The notes beneath the pieces are model-generated. The model was given only the letters and a program-made list of their open reading frames with translations. It ran no database searches and had not been told where the DNA came from. Position numbers and translations under genes: made by a program. Below are positions 17,706-26,550 of a DNA stretch of 50,032 nt, piece by piece (position 1 is the first letter of the stretch; the number at the start of each line of letters is the position of its first letter). Origin of the DNA: Halioglobus sp. (GTDB taxonomy: Bacteria; Pseudomonadota; Gammaproteobacteria; Pseudomonadales; Halieaceae); NCBI GenBank assembly GCA_002699145.1, contig PABK01000039.1, forward strand, positions 1 to 50,032, read 5' to 3'.

Positions 17706-18620
17706 ATGGGAGACCTGACCGGCAAAGTCGCCATTGTCACCGGCGCCGGCCGCGGCCTGGGCCGCGAGGAAGCCATGCAACTGGCCCGCCAGGGCGCGCG
17801 TGTGGTGATCAACGACATCAACCGCCCCGACGCCGAGGAGGCCGCACAGGCCACCGTGGAGGAGATCAAGGCCTTCGGCGGCGAAGCCATCGCCGTGTTC
17901 GGCGACTGCGCCGACTCGAACGACGCCGAGGCGCTGATGAAAACCGCACTGGATACCTTCGGCGACATCAACATCATGGTGAACAACGCGGGCTTCTGCC
18001 GCGACAAGACCATCTTCGGCATGTCCGATGACGAGTTCGACTCGGTGGTGCGTGTGCACCTGCGCGGCCACTTCGTCAACATGCGCAATGTCACGGCCTA
18101 CTGGCGCAACAAGGCCAAGGGCGGCGAAGAGGTGTATGGCCGCCTCATCAGCACCTCCTCCGAGGCGGCCATCTACGGCAGCGCGGGACAACCCAACTAC
18201 GCCTCCGCCAAGGCGGGCATCATCGCCATGGCCATGGGCGCCGCGCAGTTGCTGAGCAAGTACGGCATCACCAGCAACGTGATCATGCCGCGCGCGCTGA
18301 CGGACATGACCGCTGGCGGCCAGACCGCGCAGATGTTCGCCCCGCCCGAGGACGGCGGCTTTCACATGTTCGACCCCGCCAACGTGGCGCCGCTGGTCGG
18401 CTACCTGGCCTCGCCCGAGGCCGGCCATATCTCCGGCGAGGTCATGGTGGTGTGGGGCAACGAGGTGGCGGTGCTCGAACGGCCCAGGGTGCGCGACGCC
18501 ATCGCCAACCCGAAGGGCGCGCAGAAGTGGGAAGTGGACGACCTGCACACGGCGCTGGCGTCACACTACGACGACAACTACGTCAGCGTCTGGGGCGGCT
18601 ACTCGGTACCGCCGTCCTGA
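17706..18620 (+). CDS. SDR, MFE-2 / 17-beta-HSD4-like
   Basis: A 304-residue classical short-chain dehydrogenase. It has TGAGRGLG (residues 12-19), NNAG (93-96), serines at 151-152 and Y165-A-S-A-K169. The long C-terminal part after PEAGHISGEVMVVWGNEVAVLERPRV resembles the dehydrogenase domain of peroxisomal multifunctional enzyme type 2 and its actinobacterial steroid-catabolism homologues. Those enzymes oxidise 3-hydroxyacyl-CoA. The AGGAG is placed well before the ATG. With the thiolase just upstream it would complete a beta-oxidation round: hydratase, dehydrogenase, thiolase. Confidence in the SDR fold is high, in the substrate moderate. Confidence 0.88.
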   Translation: MGDLTGKVAIVTGAGRGLGREEAMQLARQGARVVINDINRPDAEEAAQATVEEIKAFGGEAIAVFGDCADSNDAEALMKTALDTFGDINIMVNNAGFCRDKTIFGMSDDEFDSVVRVHLRGHFVNMRNVTAYWRNKAKGGEEVYGRLISTSSEAAIYGSAGQPNYASAKAGIIAMAMGAAQLLSKYGITSNVIMPRALTDMTAGGQTAQMFAPPEDGGFHMFDPANVAPLVGYLASPEAGHISGEVMVVWGNEVAVLERPRVRDAIANPKGAQKWEVDDLHTALASHYDDNYVSVWGGYSVPPS

Positions 18621-18627
18621 TACGGCA

Positions 18628-18664
18628 ACCGGCGGCGGGCTCCGCGAGGGATGCCGCCGCCGGT
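18628..18664 (+). terminator. Strong hairpin after the SDR gene
   Basis: A perfect 11-base stem, ACCGGCGGCGG (18628-18638) with CCGCCGCCGGT (18654-18664), and a 15-base loop, starting eight bases after the TGA. There is no T run, so it may stabilise the 3' end or assist termination rather than act alone. Confidence 0.45.
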
Positions 18665-18693
18665 CACTCCACCAACCGGACCGGCGGCGCGCC

Positions 18694-18721
18694 TTGACAG
18701 TGAAGAAGGCGCATTTATACC
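18694..18721 (+). promoter_or_regulatory. Putative sigma-70 promoter of the sulfotransferase/sulfatase pair
   Basis: A perfect TTGACA (18694-18699), 16-base spacer and TATACC (18716-18721), 36 bases before the ATG at 18758. It lies directly after the hairpin that closes the preceding gene, which suggests an independent transcription unit. Confidence 0.55.
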
Positions 18722-18757
18722 ATCGACGCTCGCTTCCCCACGCTTCCTGGACCCTGA

Positions 18758-19516
18758 ATGCCTGCTGACGAACGCCCGATTTTTTTTATCCACGTGATGA
18801 AAACCGGCGGCACGACGCTCAAGCACCGCATCAACGCCAGTTTCCCGCCGCAGGCCATCTACCCCAACAAACTGGATGACGAACGCATCGTCGTCGCCCA
18901 GACGGATATTCCCTACCTGCTCTCCATCGACGGTGAGCGCAGGGCGCGCACGCGCATCTACTCCGGGCACTTCCCCTATGTTGCCGCCGAGTTGCTGGAC
19001 TGCCCGCTGCGCCTGATCACGTTGCTGCGCGACCCGGTGGATCGCGTCATCAGCCATCTCAAACAGGTGCAGAAGAACAAGGGCGGCTGGCGCTCGTTCT
19101 CGGCGCTGGCCGACGTGGACGACCCGAGCCTGGAGGAGGTCTACGAAGACGACTTCCTCAAGCGCTGCTTTTTTCTCAATCACCAGGTGCGCATGTTCGC
19201 CATGACGCGCGAAGACGCGCCAAAGACCTACACGGACCTGATCGAGGTGGACGAGACGCGCCTGCAAACGGCCTGCGCGAACCTGGAGAAGGTCGAGTGC
19301 ATCGGCCTGCTGGAGCAGTTCGACTGGTTTGTCGAGCAGATGGTGTCGCGCTTTTCCATGTCAGCGAAAGAGATCGCGCCGCGGCATGTGTCCGCGGGCG
19401 GCAGGCAGGTCAGCGCGGAGTTGCGTGAACGCATCGCCCATGACAACCAGCTGGACATCGCGTTCTACAATCACGCGCGCGCATTGCAGCAGCAACGCAG
19501 GAGCAGCGGAAATTGA
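18758..19516 (+). CDS. Sulfotransferase family protein
   Basis: A 252-residue cytoplasmic PAPS-dependent sulfotransferase-like protein. The 5'-phosphosulfate loop is IHVMKTGGTTLK (residues 11-22), and the 3'-phosphate site is R91-DPVDRVIS99. The spacing is typical of the Sulfotransfer_2/heparan-type group. The acceptor is not evident: glycans, lipids and small molecules are all used by relatives. No ribosome binding site is obvious before the ATG. Its TGA overlaps the TTG start of a sulfatase gene by three bases, so an enzyme that could add sulfate and one that could remove it are made from one message, in different compartments. Confidence 0.82.
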   Translation: MPADERPIFFIHVMKTGGTTLKHRINASFPPQAIYPNKLDDERIVVAQTDIPYLLSIDGERRARTRIYSGHFPYVAAELLDCPLRLITLLRDPVDRVISHLKQVQKNKGGWRSFSALADVDDPSLEEVYEDDFLKRCFFLNHQVRMFAMTREDAPKTYTDLIEVDETRLQTACANLEKVECIGLLEQFDWFVEQMVSRFSMSAKEIAPRHVSAGGRQVSAELRERIAHDNQLDIAFYNHARALQQQRRSSGN

Positions 19517-20880
19517 CACCACTACGTGACTCGCGCTGGCAGCGGCTCCAGCTCGTCGCACTCACCCTCCTGCTAGGCGCCTGCGCCGCGGCCAATCCCA
19601 CCCCCACGGAACAGCCCCCGCCCAACATCGTGCTGATCCTCGCCGACGACCAGGGCTTCGCCGACGTGGGTGTCTACGGCGGCGCCCTGCCCACGCCCAA
19701 TATCGACGCCATCGCCGGCGCCGGCGTACGTTTTAGCGACGGCTACGTCTCCGGCCCCGCCTGCGTGGCCTCGCGCTGCGGCCTGCTGACCGGGCGCTAC
19801 CAGAACCGCTTCCATTGCAAACCGCTACAGGACGAACCCCTGCCGCCCTCGGAACCCACCCTGGCCGAGCGGCTGCAGGCGCGCGGTTACAGCACCGCGC
19901 TGGTGGGCAAATGGCACCTGGGCTCCACACCGGGGCTGCGCCCGCTGGAGCGCGGCTTCGACGAGTTCTTCGGATTCCTGCGCGGCATCCATCTCTACTA
20001 CCCGCAGGGGCAGGAGCGCGATGCGCCCTATTATGATTTCACGCTGGAGCACGGCGGGGAACTGTACCGCGGACACGAACCGGTGACGGAAACGGAGTAC
20101 CTCACCGACGCCTTCGCCAGGGAGGCGGTGGACTTTATCGAACGCCACACCGACCGGCCGTTTTTTCTCTACCTGTCCTTCAACGCGGTGCACGTACCCC
20201 TGCAGGCGCCGCCCGAGCACCTGGAGCAATTCAGGTACATCGAGCAGCCCGCGCGGCGCGCCCTGGCGGCGATGAACAGCGCCATGGACGAGGCGGTCGG
20301 CCAGGTCACGCAAAGCCTGCGCGACAATGGCCTGGAGGAAAACACCCTGCTCATCTACCTCAGTGACAACGGCGGCAGCCCGATGAGCAACGCCTCCCTG
20401 AACGATCCCCTGCGTGGAGCCAAGAGCGATCTTTACGAGGGCGGCATACGCATCCCTTTCCTCATGCAGTGGAAGGGCGTAATCCCCGCTGGCAGCGTAT
20501 ACGACGAGCCGGTCATCTCCCTGGACATCGCCAGCACCGTGCTGGCCGCCTCGGGCGGCTACACGTCGCTCAAACCGCGCCTGGACGGGCACAACCTGTT
20601 GCCCTACCTGCGCGGTGAGGAGAACGGCGCCCCCCACGACCTGCTTTTCTGGGATTACAAGGGGCAGTCCGCACTGCGCCGGGGCGACTGGAAACTCCTG
20701 CTGCCGGCCGCAGATGCGCAGCCGCAGTTGTACAACCTGCGCCTGGATATCGGCGAGGCGTCCGACCTGTCCTCGACGCACCCCGACCTGACGGTGGAAA
20801 TGCTACAGGCCCTGGACGACTACGCCACCGACATCCGCGGCTACCGCCGCGTACTCCAGCACAGACAGGACGACAACTAG
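19513..20880 (+). CDS. Sulfatase (formylglycine-dependent), putative lipoprotein
   Basis: A 455-residue arylsulfatase-family enzyme. It has NIVLILADDQGFADVG with metal ligands D45 and D46, and the activation motif C84-V-A-S-R88 followed by GLLTGRYQ. GKWHLG and a C-terminal subdomain with GDWKLLLP complete the fold. C84 must be converted to formylglycine by FGE or a radical-SAM enzyme, neither of which is in the window. The start is TTG at 19513, backed by AGGAG at 19499-19503. It gives a short signal ending LLLGAC (lipobox, C24), so the enzyme is probably a periplasmic lipoprotein. Other starts would lose the signal. Confidence 0.88.
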   Translation: MTPLRDSRWQRLQLVALTLLLGACAAANPTPTEQPPPNIVLILADDQGFADVGVYGGALPTPNIDAIAGAGVRFSDGYVSGPACVASRCGLLTGRYQNRFHCKPLQDEPLPPSEPTLAERLQARGYSTALVGKWHLGSTPGLRPLERGFDEFFGFLRGIHLYYPQGQERDAPYYDFTLEHGGELYRGHEPVTETEYLTDAFAREAVDFIERHTDRPFFLYLSFNAVHVPLQAPPEHLEQFRYIEQPARRALAAMNSAMDEAVGQVTQSLRDNGLEENTLLIYLSDNGGSPMSNASLNDPLRGAKSDLYEGGIRIPFLMQWKGVIPAGSVYDEPVISLDIASTVLAASGGYTSLKPRLDGHNLLPYLRGEENGAPHDLLFWDYKGQSALRRGDWKLLLPAADAQPQLYNLRLDIGEASDLSSTHPDLTVEMLQALDDYATDIRGYRRVLQHRQDDN

Positions 20881-21024
20881 GCCGCCATGCCAGACCGTGC
20901 CAAAGCCGGCTGTGCTCGCGACCTGAATGAAAATGTTCAGCAATCAGGCGGCAGGTGACCTTCAAATGCCAGCCACCAGCACCTAACCTGTGCCCTCCGA
21001 CAACAGGACACCCGGAGCCTGAAC

Positions 21025-22050
21025 ATGGGTGAGCAGCAATACGACAGCTTTGATCCGGCCGCCCTGACCGGCAGGCGCAGGGGTCCCTACCTGGCCTTCA
21101 ACCCGGTCAGCCGGGTGCAGGTCTGGCAGTGGTGCAGCGCCATGGGCGATCACAACCCGCTGTACCTGGACGACGACTACCGGCATCGCCAGGGCCTGGG
21201 CAGCGGGGTTGTCGCACCACCGGCCATGATGCAGATGTGGACCATGCGCGACGTGAACATGCGCTTCGCACCCGGCTCCACGGACGAACCGCCCTACGAG
21301 GTCTTCGACGTCCTGTCGCGCCGTGGATTCGCCGGCAATGTGGCGGTGAGCTACGATATCCGCTTTCACCGCCTGCTGCGTGAAGGCGACCGCGCCCATC
21401 ACTTCAACACCATCGATTCCATCAGCGAACTCAAGCGCACCGCCCTGGGCGAGGGGTATTTCGTCGTCGAGCGCGCGGAGTTCCTGGACCAGCAGGAGCG
21501 CCTGTTCGCCGAAGCCCTGATCACCTACTTCCAGTACCGTCCCGCCGGCGATGCGGCGGCACAGCCGGCGCGCGAACCGGCGCGCCCGCCCATCCCCGCC
21601 ACCCCGCCCTGGCGCACCGATTTTCAGGATATCCTCCCCGGCGACATCGCCGCCGGGGACGAACTGCCCGAACTGGTGATCCCCATCACCCACAAGCTGA
21701 TCGTCAGCGGCGCGGTGGCGACCCAGGATTTCATCGACGTACATCACAACGCCCCGGCGGCGCGCGACGCGGCGATGCCGGACATCTTCATGAACATCCT
21801 CACCACCTGCGGGCTCTGCGCGCGCTACCTCAGCGACTGGGCCGGCCCGTGCAGCCGCCTGCGCCGGCTGCAACTGAAGCTGCTGGCGCCCAACACCCCC
21901 GGCGACACCATGATCCTGCGCGGGCGCGTGACAGGCGTGGAGCAGGATACGCAGGGCGGTACACTGGCCAACGTGGACTTCGCCGGTGGGAACAGCCGCG
22001 GGTTTCACGTCACCGGCAGCGCCGCGCTGGAACTGGCGCGGCAAAAATGA
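21025..22050 (+). CDS. Fused MaoC-MaoC hydratase (ChsH2N-ChsH1 type)
   Basis: A 341-residue protein. Residues 1-175 resemble the MaoC half of the protein at 6667 (WCSAMGDHNPLYLDDDY, VVAPPAMMQMW). Residues 195-341 resemble the ChsH1-like protein at 7641 (ATQD235FIDVH240HN, MPDIFMNILTTCGLCARYLSDW). The two subunits of the split hydratase are thus joined in one chain by a proline/alanine-rich linker, and the DUF35 aldolase-docking domain is missing. It probably hydrates a related enoyl-CoA without passing it to an aldolase. An SDR follows after 22 bases, the expected next step. The start is an ATG at 21025. Confidence 0.87.
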   Translation: MGEQQYDSFDPAALTGRRRGPYLAFNPVSRVQVWQWCSAMGDHNPLYLDDDYRHRQGLGSGVVAPPAMMQMWTMRDVNMRFAPGSTDEPPYEVFDVLSRRGFAGNVAVSYDIRFHRLLREGDRAHHFNTIDSISELKRTALGEGYFVVERAEFLDQQERLFAEALITYFQYRPAGDAAAQPAREPARPPIPATPPWRTDFQDILPGDIAAGDELPELVIPITHKLIVSGAVATQDFIDVHHNAPAARDAAMPDIFMNILTTCGLCARYLSDWAGPCSRLRRLQLKLLAPNTPGDTMILRGRVTGVEQDTQGGTLANVDFAGGNSRGFHVTGSAALELARQK

Positions 22051-22072
22051 CAACAGCAACAGGAGCACAGAC

Positions 22073-22894
22073 ATGAGTACAGGTCGCTTTGCAGGCAAAG
22101 TCGCCATCGTCACCGGCGGCAGCATGGGCATCGGCCGGGCCACGGTCCTGCAACTGGCCCGCGAGGGCGCCCACGTGGTCGCCTGCGCGCGGCGCCAGCA
22201 GCGCCTGGATGAACTGGCCCAGGAAATCGCCGCCGAGGGTGGCAGCTTTCGCGGCGTGGCGCTGGATGTCGCCGACCTCGACGCCTTCGCGGCGCTGATC
22301 GCCGACACCGCCGCGGAGCACGGACGCCTCGACGTGCTGGTGAACAACGCGCCGTCGATCATCGGCGGGATGGTCGTCGACCAGAGTATCGAGCAGTGGC
22401 GCGCCAACTTCGGCGTGTGCGTGGAGAGCGTCTTCATCGGCGTGCAGGCGGCGTTGAAGATCATGCAGCCCCAGGGCCACGGCAGCATCATCAACATCTC
22501 CTCGGTGAGCAGCCTCAAGGCGGGCATGGCGGCGGGCGCCTACTCAGCCGCCAAGGCCGCGGTCAACCAGTTCACCCAGTGCGCCGCCATGGAGGCGGCG
22601 CCGTACAACGTGCGTGTCAACGTGGTCGCCCCCGGCGCGGTCATGACGCCCGGGCTGGAAGCCTCCACCATGAAAAACGCGGCGCTGCAGGAGGCCATGG
22701 CCGGTTCGATCCCCATGGGCCGCATCGGCTCGCCGCAGGAAATGTCCGAGGCAATCTGTTTTCTCGCCTCGGACGCGGCCGCGTTCATCACCGGCGTGGT
22801 ACTGCCCGTGGACGGCGGCAAGACGCCGCAGATGTACATCCCGGATTACGACCTCACCGCCCTGGACAACCAGAATATTGAGCGAGGTCAATAG
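22073..22894 (+). CDS. SDR family oxidoreductase
   Basis: A 273-residue classical SDR. TGGSMGIGRA lies near residue 14, NNAPS around 90, and the catalytic segment is ISSVSSLKAGMAAGAYSAAKAAV with YxxxK. The C-terminal VVLPVDGGKTPQMYIPDYD is standard. I choose the ATG at 22073, which has CAGGAG eight bases upstream; the open frame extends further but through the previous gene. It is likely cotranscribed with the fused hydratase, so oxidation of the resulting hydroxyacyl-CoA is a fair guess. NAD versus NADP preference was not assessed. Confidence 0.87.
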   Translation: MSTGRFAGKVAIVTGGSMGIGRATVLQLAREGAHVVACARRQQRLDELAQEIAAEGGSFRGVALDVADLDAFAALIADTAAEHGRLDVLVNNAPSIIGGMVVDQSIEQWRANFGVCVESVFIGVQAALKIMQPQGHGSIINISSVSSLKAGMAAGAYSAAKAAVNQFTQCAAMEAAPYNVRVNVVAPGAVMTPGLEASTMKNAALQEAMAGSIPMGRIGSPQEMSEAICFLASDAAAFITGVVLPVDGGKTPQMYIPDYDLTALDNQNIERGQ

Positions 22895-22974
22895 GCGACA
22901 CGCACGCCGGTGCCACACTGGAGACAGGCCCGCGGCGGTGGGCGGGAGTTCATTCCAGCGAGAGGCAGGACACC

Positions 22975-23772
22975 ATGGCACTGCGCAAGATTCTGGCACT
23001 GATAGACCCGACCAGCGACATCCAGCCCGCCTTCGAACGGGCGCTGGATTCAGCCCTGGACACCGGCGCGGCGCTGCACCTGTTCGCCTGCGCCAACAGC
23101 GAAACAGGCCTGGGTAACAAGGACGAGGCAGCGGCGGCCCTGGAGGCCATGCTGCAGTCGCTGGCCGCCCGTGCCGTCGACGCCGGCATCCAGGTGGAGT
23201 ACGAGCATGAATGGGAGGAGGACTGGGGCGCCCGCGCGGTGAGCGCCGCCGCGCGCTGCGGCGCCTCCATGCTGTTCAAGAACTCGGTGGATCATTCCCC
23301 GGTGCAGCGGGAACTGCACTCGACCTCGGACTGGACGCTGCTGCGCACCTCACCCTGCCCCGTGCTCATGGTGAAAAACTTCCACGACTGGGGCAAGCGC
23401 CGGGTGCTCGCCGCCATCAACCCGCTGTCGACCGAGATCGCCCACGTGCGCCTGGACAACCAGATCATTTCGTTTACGCGCCGCCTGGCCGCCGGCTATG
23501 GCTCCGAGGCAAACTTCGTCACCGCCTACCAGGACCTCAACTACCCACCTGACACAGAGCGCATCGCCGCGGACTGCGGCGTACCACCGGAACGGGTGCA
23601 CGCCCGCCAGGGCAAGGCGGCCGATACGATTCGCAGCGTGGCCGCGGAACTGGAGGTGGACCTGATCATACTCGGCACGGTCGCGCGCGACGGGATCAAG
23701 GGCCGAGTCATCGGCAATACCTGCGAGCGGCTACTGGACCAGACCCACGCTGACGTGCTGGTGCTGAACTAG
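22975..23772 (+). CDS. Tandem universal stress protein (UspE-like)
   Basis: A 265-residue protein with two UspA domains: residues 1-135 (MALRKILALIDPTSDIQPAFERALDSA) and 140-265. The second ends with VDLIILGTVARDGIKGRVIGNTCERLLDQTHADVLVLN, which carries the G-x2-G-x9-G nucleotide-binding pattern. Tandem UspA proteins of this size resemble UspE, a cytoplasmic stress protein. A CACACT element lies at 22914-22919. It is convergent with the next SDR, stops four bases apart. It is not obviously linked to the catabolic genes. Confidence 0.85.
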   Translation: MALRKILALIDPTSDIQPAFERALDSALDTGAALHLFACANSETGLGNKDEAAAALEAMLQSLAARAVDAGIQVEYEHEWEEDWGARAVSAAARCGASMLFKNSVDHSPVQRELHSTSDWTLLRTSPCPVLMVKNFHDWGKRRVLAAINPLSTEIAHVRLDNQIISFTRRLAAGYGSEANFVTAYQDLNYPPDTERIAADCGVPPERVHARQGKAADTIRSVAAELEVDLIILGTVARDGIKGRVIGNTCERLLDQTHADVLVLN

Positions 23773-23776
23773 CCCC

Positions 23777-24565
23777 TCACAGGTCGATGACGTTGGACCG
23801 CACCAGCACGCCACCATCGACCACCAGGTCGTGGCCGGTGATGAAGGACGCGCGTGCGGAGCACAGGTAGACCACCGCGTCGGCGATTTCCCCCGGTTCC
23901 GCCAGCCGCCCCATGGCGTGGGCGTCCAGCGTTTTTTGCCGCAATTCCGCCGGCATCTTGTCGAGGTAGAACGCCATGCCGCCGGAATTGATGCCCCCCG
24001 GACAGACCGTGTTCACCCGCACCCCGCGTTTCGCGTATTCCACCGCCGCCGCCTTGCTCAGCGTGATCACCCCGCCCTTGGCGGCTGCGTAGGCGGACTG
24101 CAGGGCCTCGCCGCGCAGCCCGGAGACCGAGGCGATATTGACGATAGCGCCGCCGCCGGAGGCCTCGATCAGGGGCAACTGGTACTTCATGCACAGCCAC
24201 ACGCCGCGCAGGGTCACGCCCATGCAGCGGTCGTACTCCTGCTCGGTGATCTCGGTCAACGGCTTGTTCGGCGCGCCCAGGGCCGCGTTGTTGGACACCA
24301 TGTGCAGGCTGCCAAAACGCTCCCGTACCCGCGCCAGCGTCGCCTGGATATCAGCGCCACTGGCCATGTCCGCACGCACTGCCAGGCCCTCGGCGCCGAG
24401 TTCCTCGACCAGGGACAGCGTCTCGCGCGCGCCCTCCTCGTTGATATCGGCGATCGCGACTCGCGCGCCCTCGCGGGCAAAGGCCAGCGCCGTGGCGCGC
24501 CCGGTGCCGGCGCCGCCGCCCATGACGAGGGCTACCCGTCCACGCATATCCCCCATGTCAGCCAT
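23777..24565 (-). CDS. SDR family oxidoreductase
   Basis: A 262-residue classical SDR. The cofactor loop reads MGGGAGTGRA instead of the usual TGxxxGIG. NNAALG and the catalytic IASVSGLRGEALQSAYAAAKGGV (YxxxK) follow, with a C-terminal HDLVVDGGVLVRSNVIDL. ATG codons at 24565, 24556 and 24547 are all possible starts; none has an ideal ribosome site, so the first two to six residues are uncertain. It follows the P450 gene on the same strand after 196 bases, so it may have its own promoter. A hydroxysteroid dehydrogenase role is inferred only from the company it keeps. Confidence 0.85.
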   Translation of the reverse strand: MADMGDMRGRVALVMGGGAGTGRATALAFAREGARVAIADINEEGARETLSLVEELGAEGLAVRADMASGADIQATLARVRERFGSLHMVSNNAALGAPNKPLTEITEQEYDRCMGVTLRGVWLCMKYQLPLIEASGGGAIVNIASVSGLRGEALQSAYAAAKGGVITLSKAAAVEYAKRGVRVNTVCPGGINSGGMAFYLDKMPAELRQKTLDAHAMGRLAEPGEIADAVVYLCSARASFITGHDLVVDGGVLVRSNVIDL

Positions 24566-24761
24566 TGTCAGGTTGGGCTCACAACGCGTCTGGATTGGCT
24601 CGACAAATTGACCTTACCCTTGCATATACACATGATTTTCCGTCCTTCCGGGAACACACCTGGACAGCGGGGCAAGCACCGAGAATGCCTCCGTCCGCCG
24701 TTGTCCGGCAACTTTGGTGGCCCGGGCAGCGTCGCACTGCGATAGAGCACTACCGCGAAAT

Positions 24762-25958
24762 CTAAGCCGGCGTCAGCCGCACCGGCATCTCCTTGAAACC
24801 GTGAATACTGTTGGAACGAATGTACACCGGCTCCCCGCTGGCCTCGATGGCGGCGAAGCTGTTGAAGAACTCCTCGAAAAAGACCCGCGCCTCCAACCGC
24901 GCCAGGTTCGCACCCAGGCACAGGTGGATGCCGTGGCCAAAGGCCATGTGCGGGTTCGGGTCGCGCGTGATGTCGAAGGTCATCGGCTCGTCGAACACCG
25001 CCTCGTCGAAATTCGCCGAGCTGTACAGCATCACCACACGGTCGCCCTCGGCGATGGCCTGGTCGCCGATCTGTGTGTCGCGGGTGGCAGTGCGCCTGAA
25101 GTAATGCAGCGGGCAGGTCCAGCGCAGCATCTCCTCGATCGCCTGCGGCAGGCGCTGCGGCTGTTCGCGCAACTGGCGCATCAGTTCCGGGCGGCGCATC
25201 AGCTCATGCATACCGCTGGAGATCAGCCCGCGCGTGGTTTCATTCCCCGCCACGGTGAGCTGCACGAACAGCGAGGCGAACTCCATCTCGCTGACCTGGT
25301 GTCCCTCCACCTCCTGGTTGATCAACAGCGAAATGAGATCATCGCCACCGGCGTCCTTGCGCTGCATGGCGACCTCGAAGCCGTAGGTGCCCATGTCCAC
25401 GCTGGCCTGGTGCACCTCTTCGAAGGTGCCGCCCAGATCCGGGTCCGAACCGGAGGTTTGCAGGTCCGACCAGCGCCGGATCTGCCCCCACATGTCGCGC
25501 GGAATCTCCAGCATGGAGCAGATCACCGCCGTGGGCAGGTCGCCGGCCAGGCTCTCGACAAAATTGACCTCGCTGGTCTGCCGCACCTGCGCCATGACCT
25601 CGCGCGCGATCTGCCGCACCCGCGGTTCCAGTTCCGCGAGCATGCGCGAGGTAAAGCGCGTAATCACCGCGCGGCGCAGTGGGCCGTGCCGCGGCGGGTC
25701 CATCCCCAGCAACTGGTTGCGCGCCATGTCCAGCACGTCCGGGGGCAGGTCGTCGACCATGACGAAACCGCGTTCGGCGGAGAAGCCCTTGAAATCGCGC
25801 GACACCTGCAGCACGTCCGCGTGCCGGCTCAACACCCAGTAACCGTGACCGTCCGGGTGCTGCTGCCAGTGCACCGGGTCGTTGGCGCGCAACCAGGCGA
25901 ACTGCTCGTGAGGAATGCCGTGGCAGTAGTTATCCGGATTGTAGACGTCGATGTACAA
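24762..25958 (-). CDS. Cytochrome P450 (CYP125/CYP142-like)
   Basis: A 398-residue soluble bacterial P450. The I-helix oxygen-activation motif is AGNETTR, the K-helix is EEMLR, and the heme loop is FGHGIHLCLGANLAR with C347 as thiolate ligand. N-terminal NPDNYCHGIPHEQFAWLRANDPVHW is typical of the CYP125/124/142 group. In actinobacteria these oxidise the terminal carbon of sterol side chains, the opening step of cholesterol uptake into beta-oxidation. The start is TTG (25958), the first codon of the frame, with GGGGAG nine bases before it. It lies 18 bases after the cupin gene in one transcription unit. Ferredoxin and reductase partners are not in the window. Confidence 0.88.
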   Translation of the reverse strand: MYIDVYNPDNYCHGIPHEQFAWLRANDPVHWQQHPDGHGYWVLSRHADVLQVSRDFKGFSAERGFVMVDDLPPDVLDMARNQLLGMDPPRHGPLRRAVITRFTSRMLAELEPRVRQIAREVMAQVRQTSEVNFVESLAGDLPTAVICSMLEIPRDMWGQIRRWSDLQTSGSDPDLGGTFEEVHQASVDMGTYGFEVAMQRKDAGGDDLISLLINQEVEGHQVSEMEFASLFVQLTVAGNETTRGLISSGMHELMRRPELMRQLREQPQRLPQAIEEMLRWTCPLHYFRRTATRDTQIGDQAIAEGDRVVMLYSSANFDEAVFDEPMTFDITRDPNPHMAFGHGIHLCLGANLARLEARVFFEEFFNSFAAIEASGEPVYIRSNSIHGFKEMPVRLTPA

Positions 25959-25976
25959 GCCCTGGTGCTCCCCGCG

Positions 25977-26423
25977 CTATTCGACGATTACGGGCGGATT
26001 GGGCACACCCATCTCGGCGCACATGGCCAGGTAGAACTCCAGCGTCGTCGCCCCATCCACTACCGAGGTGATATTGCCGTCGGCATCGAGGTTGATATTG
26101 CATCCGTACATCTGGAACCACACCTGGGTGTCATCCTCGATACAGGTCAGGGTGTGCACCGAGCCGGCGGGCTCGTAGAGGAAGGAGCCGGCGCGGTTGA
26201 CGTAGTCGTACTCCTTGTACTTCCACGCGCCGGAACGGGTGTAACCGAACACCGGGCCGGTGTGCCGGTGGGTATCGACCTCGTAGCCCGCCTTGAAGAT
26301 GTTCTCGACGATCCACAGGCCCTCCTTCACCCGCACCTGCAGGACCTTGAGCAGGCTGCCGTCGCCGATGTCCACGAAGGGCAGTTCGTCACTGCCCAGA
26401 TGTACCGCCTCGGGGGCCGTCAT
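25977..26423 (-). CDS. Cupin-domain protein
   Basis: A 148-residue single cupin. Metal-binding residues are visible as H52-R-H54 (VDTHRHTGPVFGYTRSG) and H90 in EPAGSVHTL. It resembles the ChrR-like/2,4'-dihydroxyacetophenone dioxygenase cupins. An ATG at 26423 follows AGGAG by seven bases; two slightly earlier ATG codons sit too close to that site. It lies between a SnoaL-like gene and the P450. Possible roles are an Fe-dependent dioxygenase or an isomerase acting on a ketone. Function is not established by sequence alone. Confidence 0.8.
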   Translation of the reverse strand: MTAPEAVHLGSDELPFVDIGDGSLLKVLQVRVKEGLWIVENIFKAGYEVDTHRHTGPVFGYTRSGAWKYKEYDYVNRAGSFLYEPAGSVHTLTCIEDDTQVWFQMYGCNINLDADGNITSVVDGATTLEFYLAMCAEMGVPNPPVIVE

Positions 26424-26550
26424 GTGCATTCTCCTGTCCACTGTGTCATGCCCTACATGTATAGCACGCCATGCACGCCGGGGTCAGGCCCCGTTCGTGA
26501 TAGTCCGGCCTGGCTCAATTTCTTGCGCCGCCGGGCGATGGACACGCAGG

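Noticed and set aside
24608-24630. TTGACC with TATACA as a promoter between the P450 and SDR genes
   Set aside because: The spacing is only 11 bases and the orientation faces away from both minus-strand genes.
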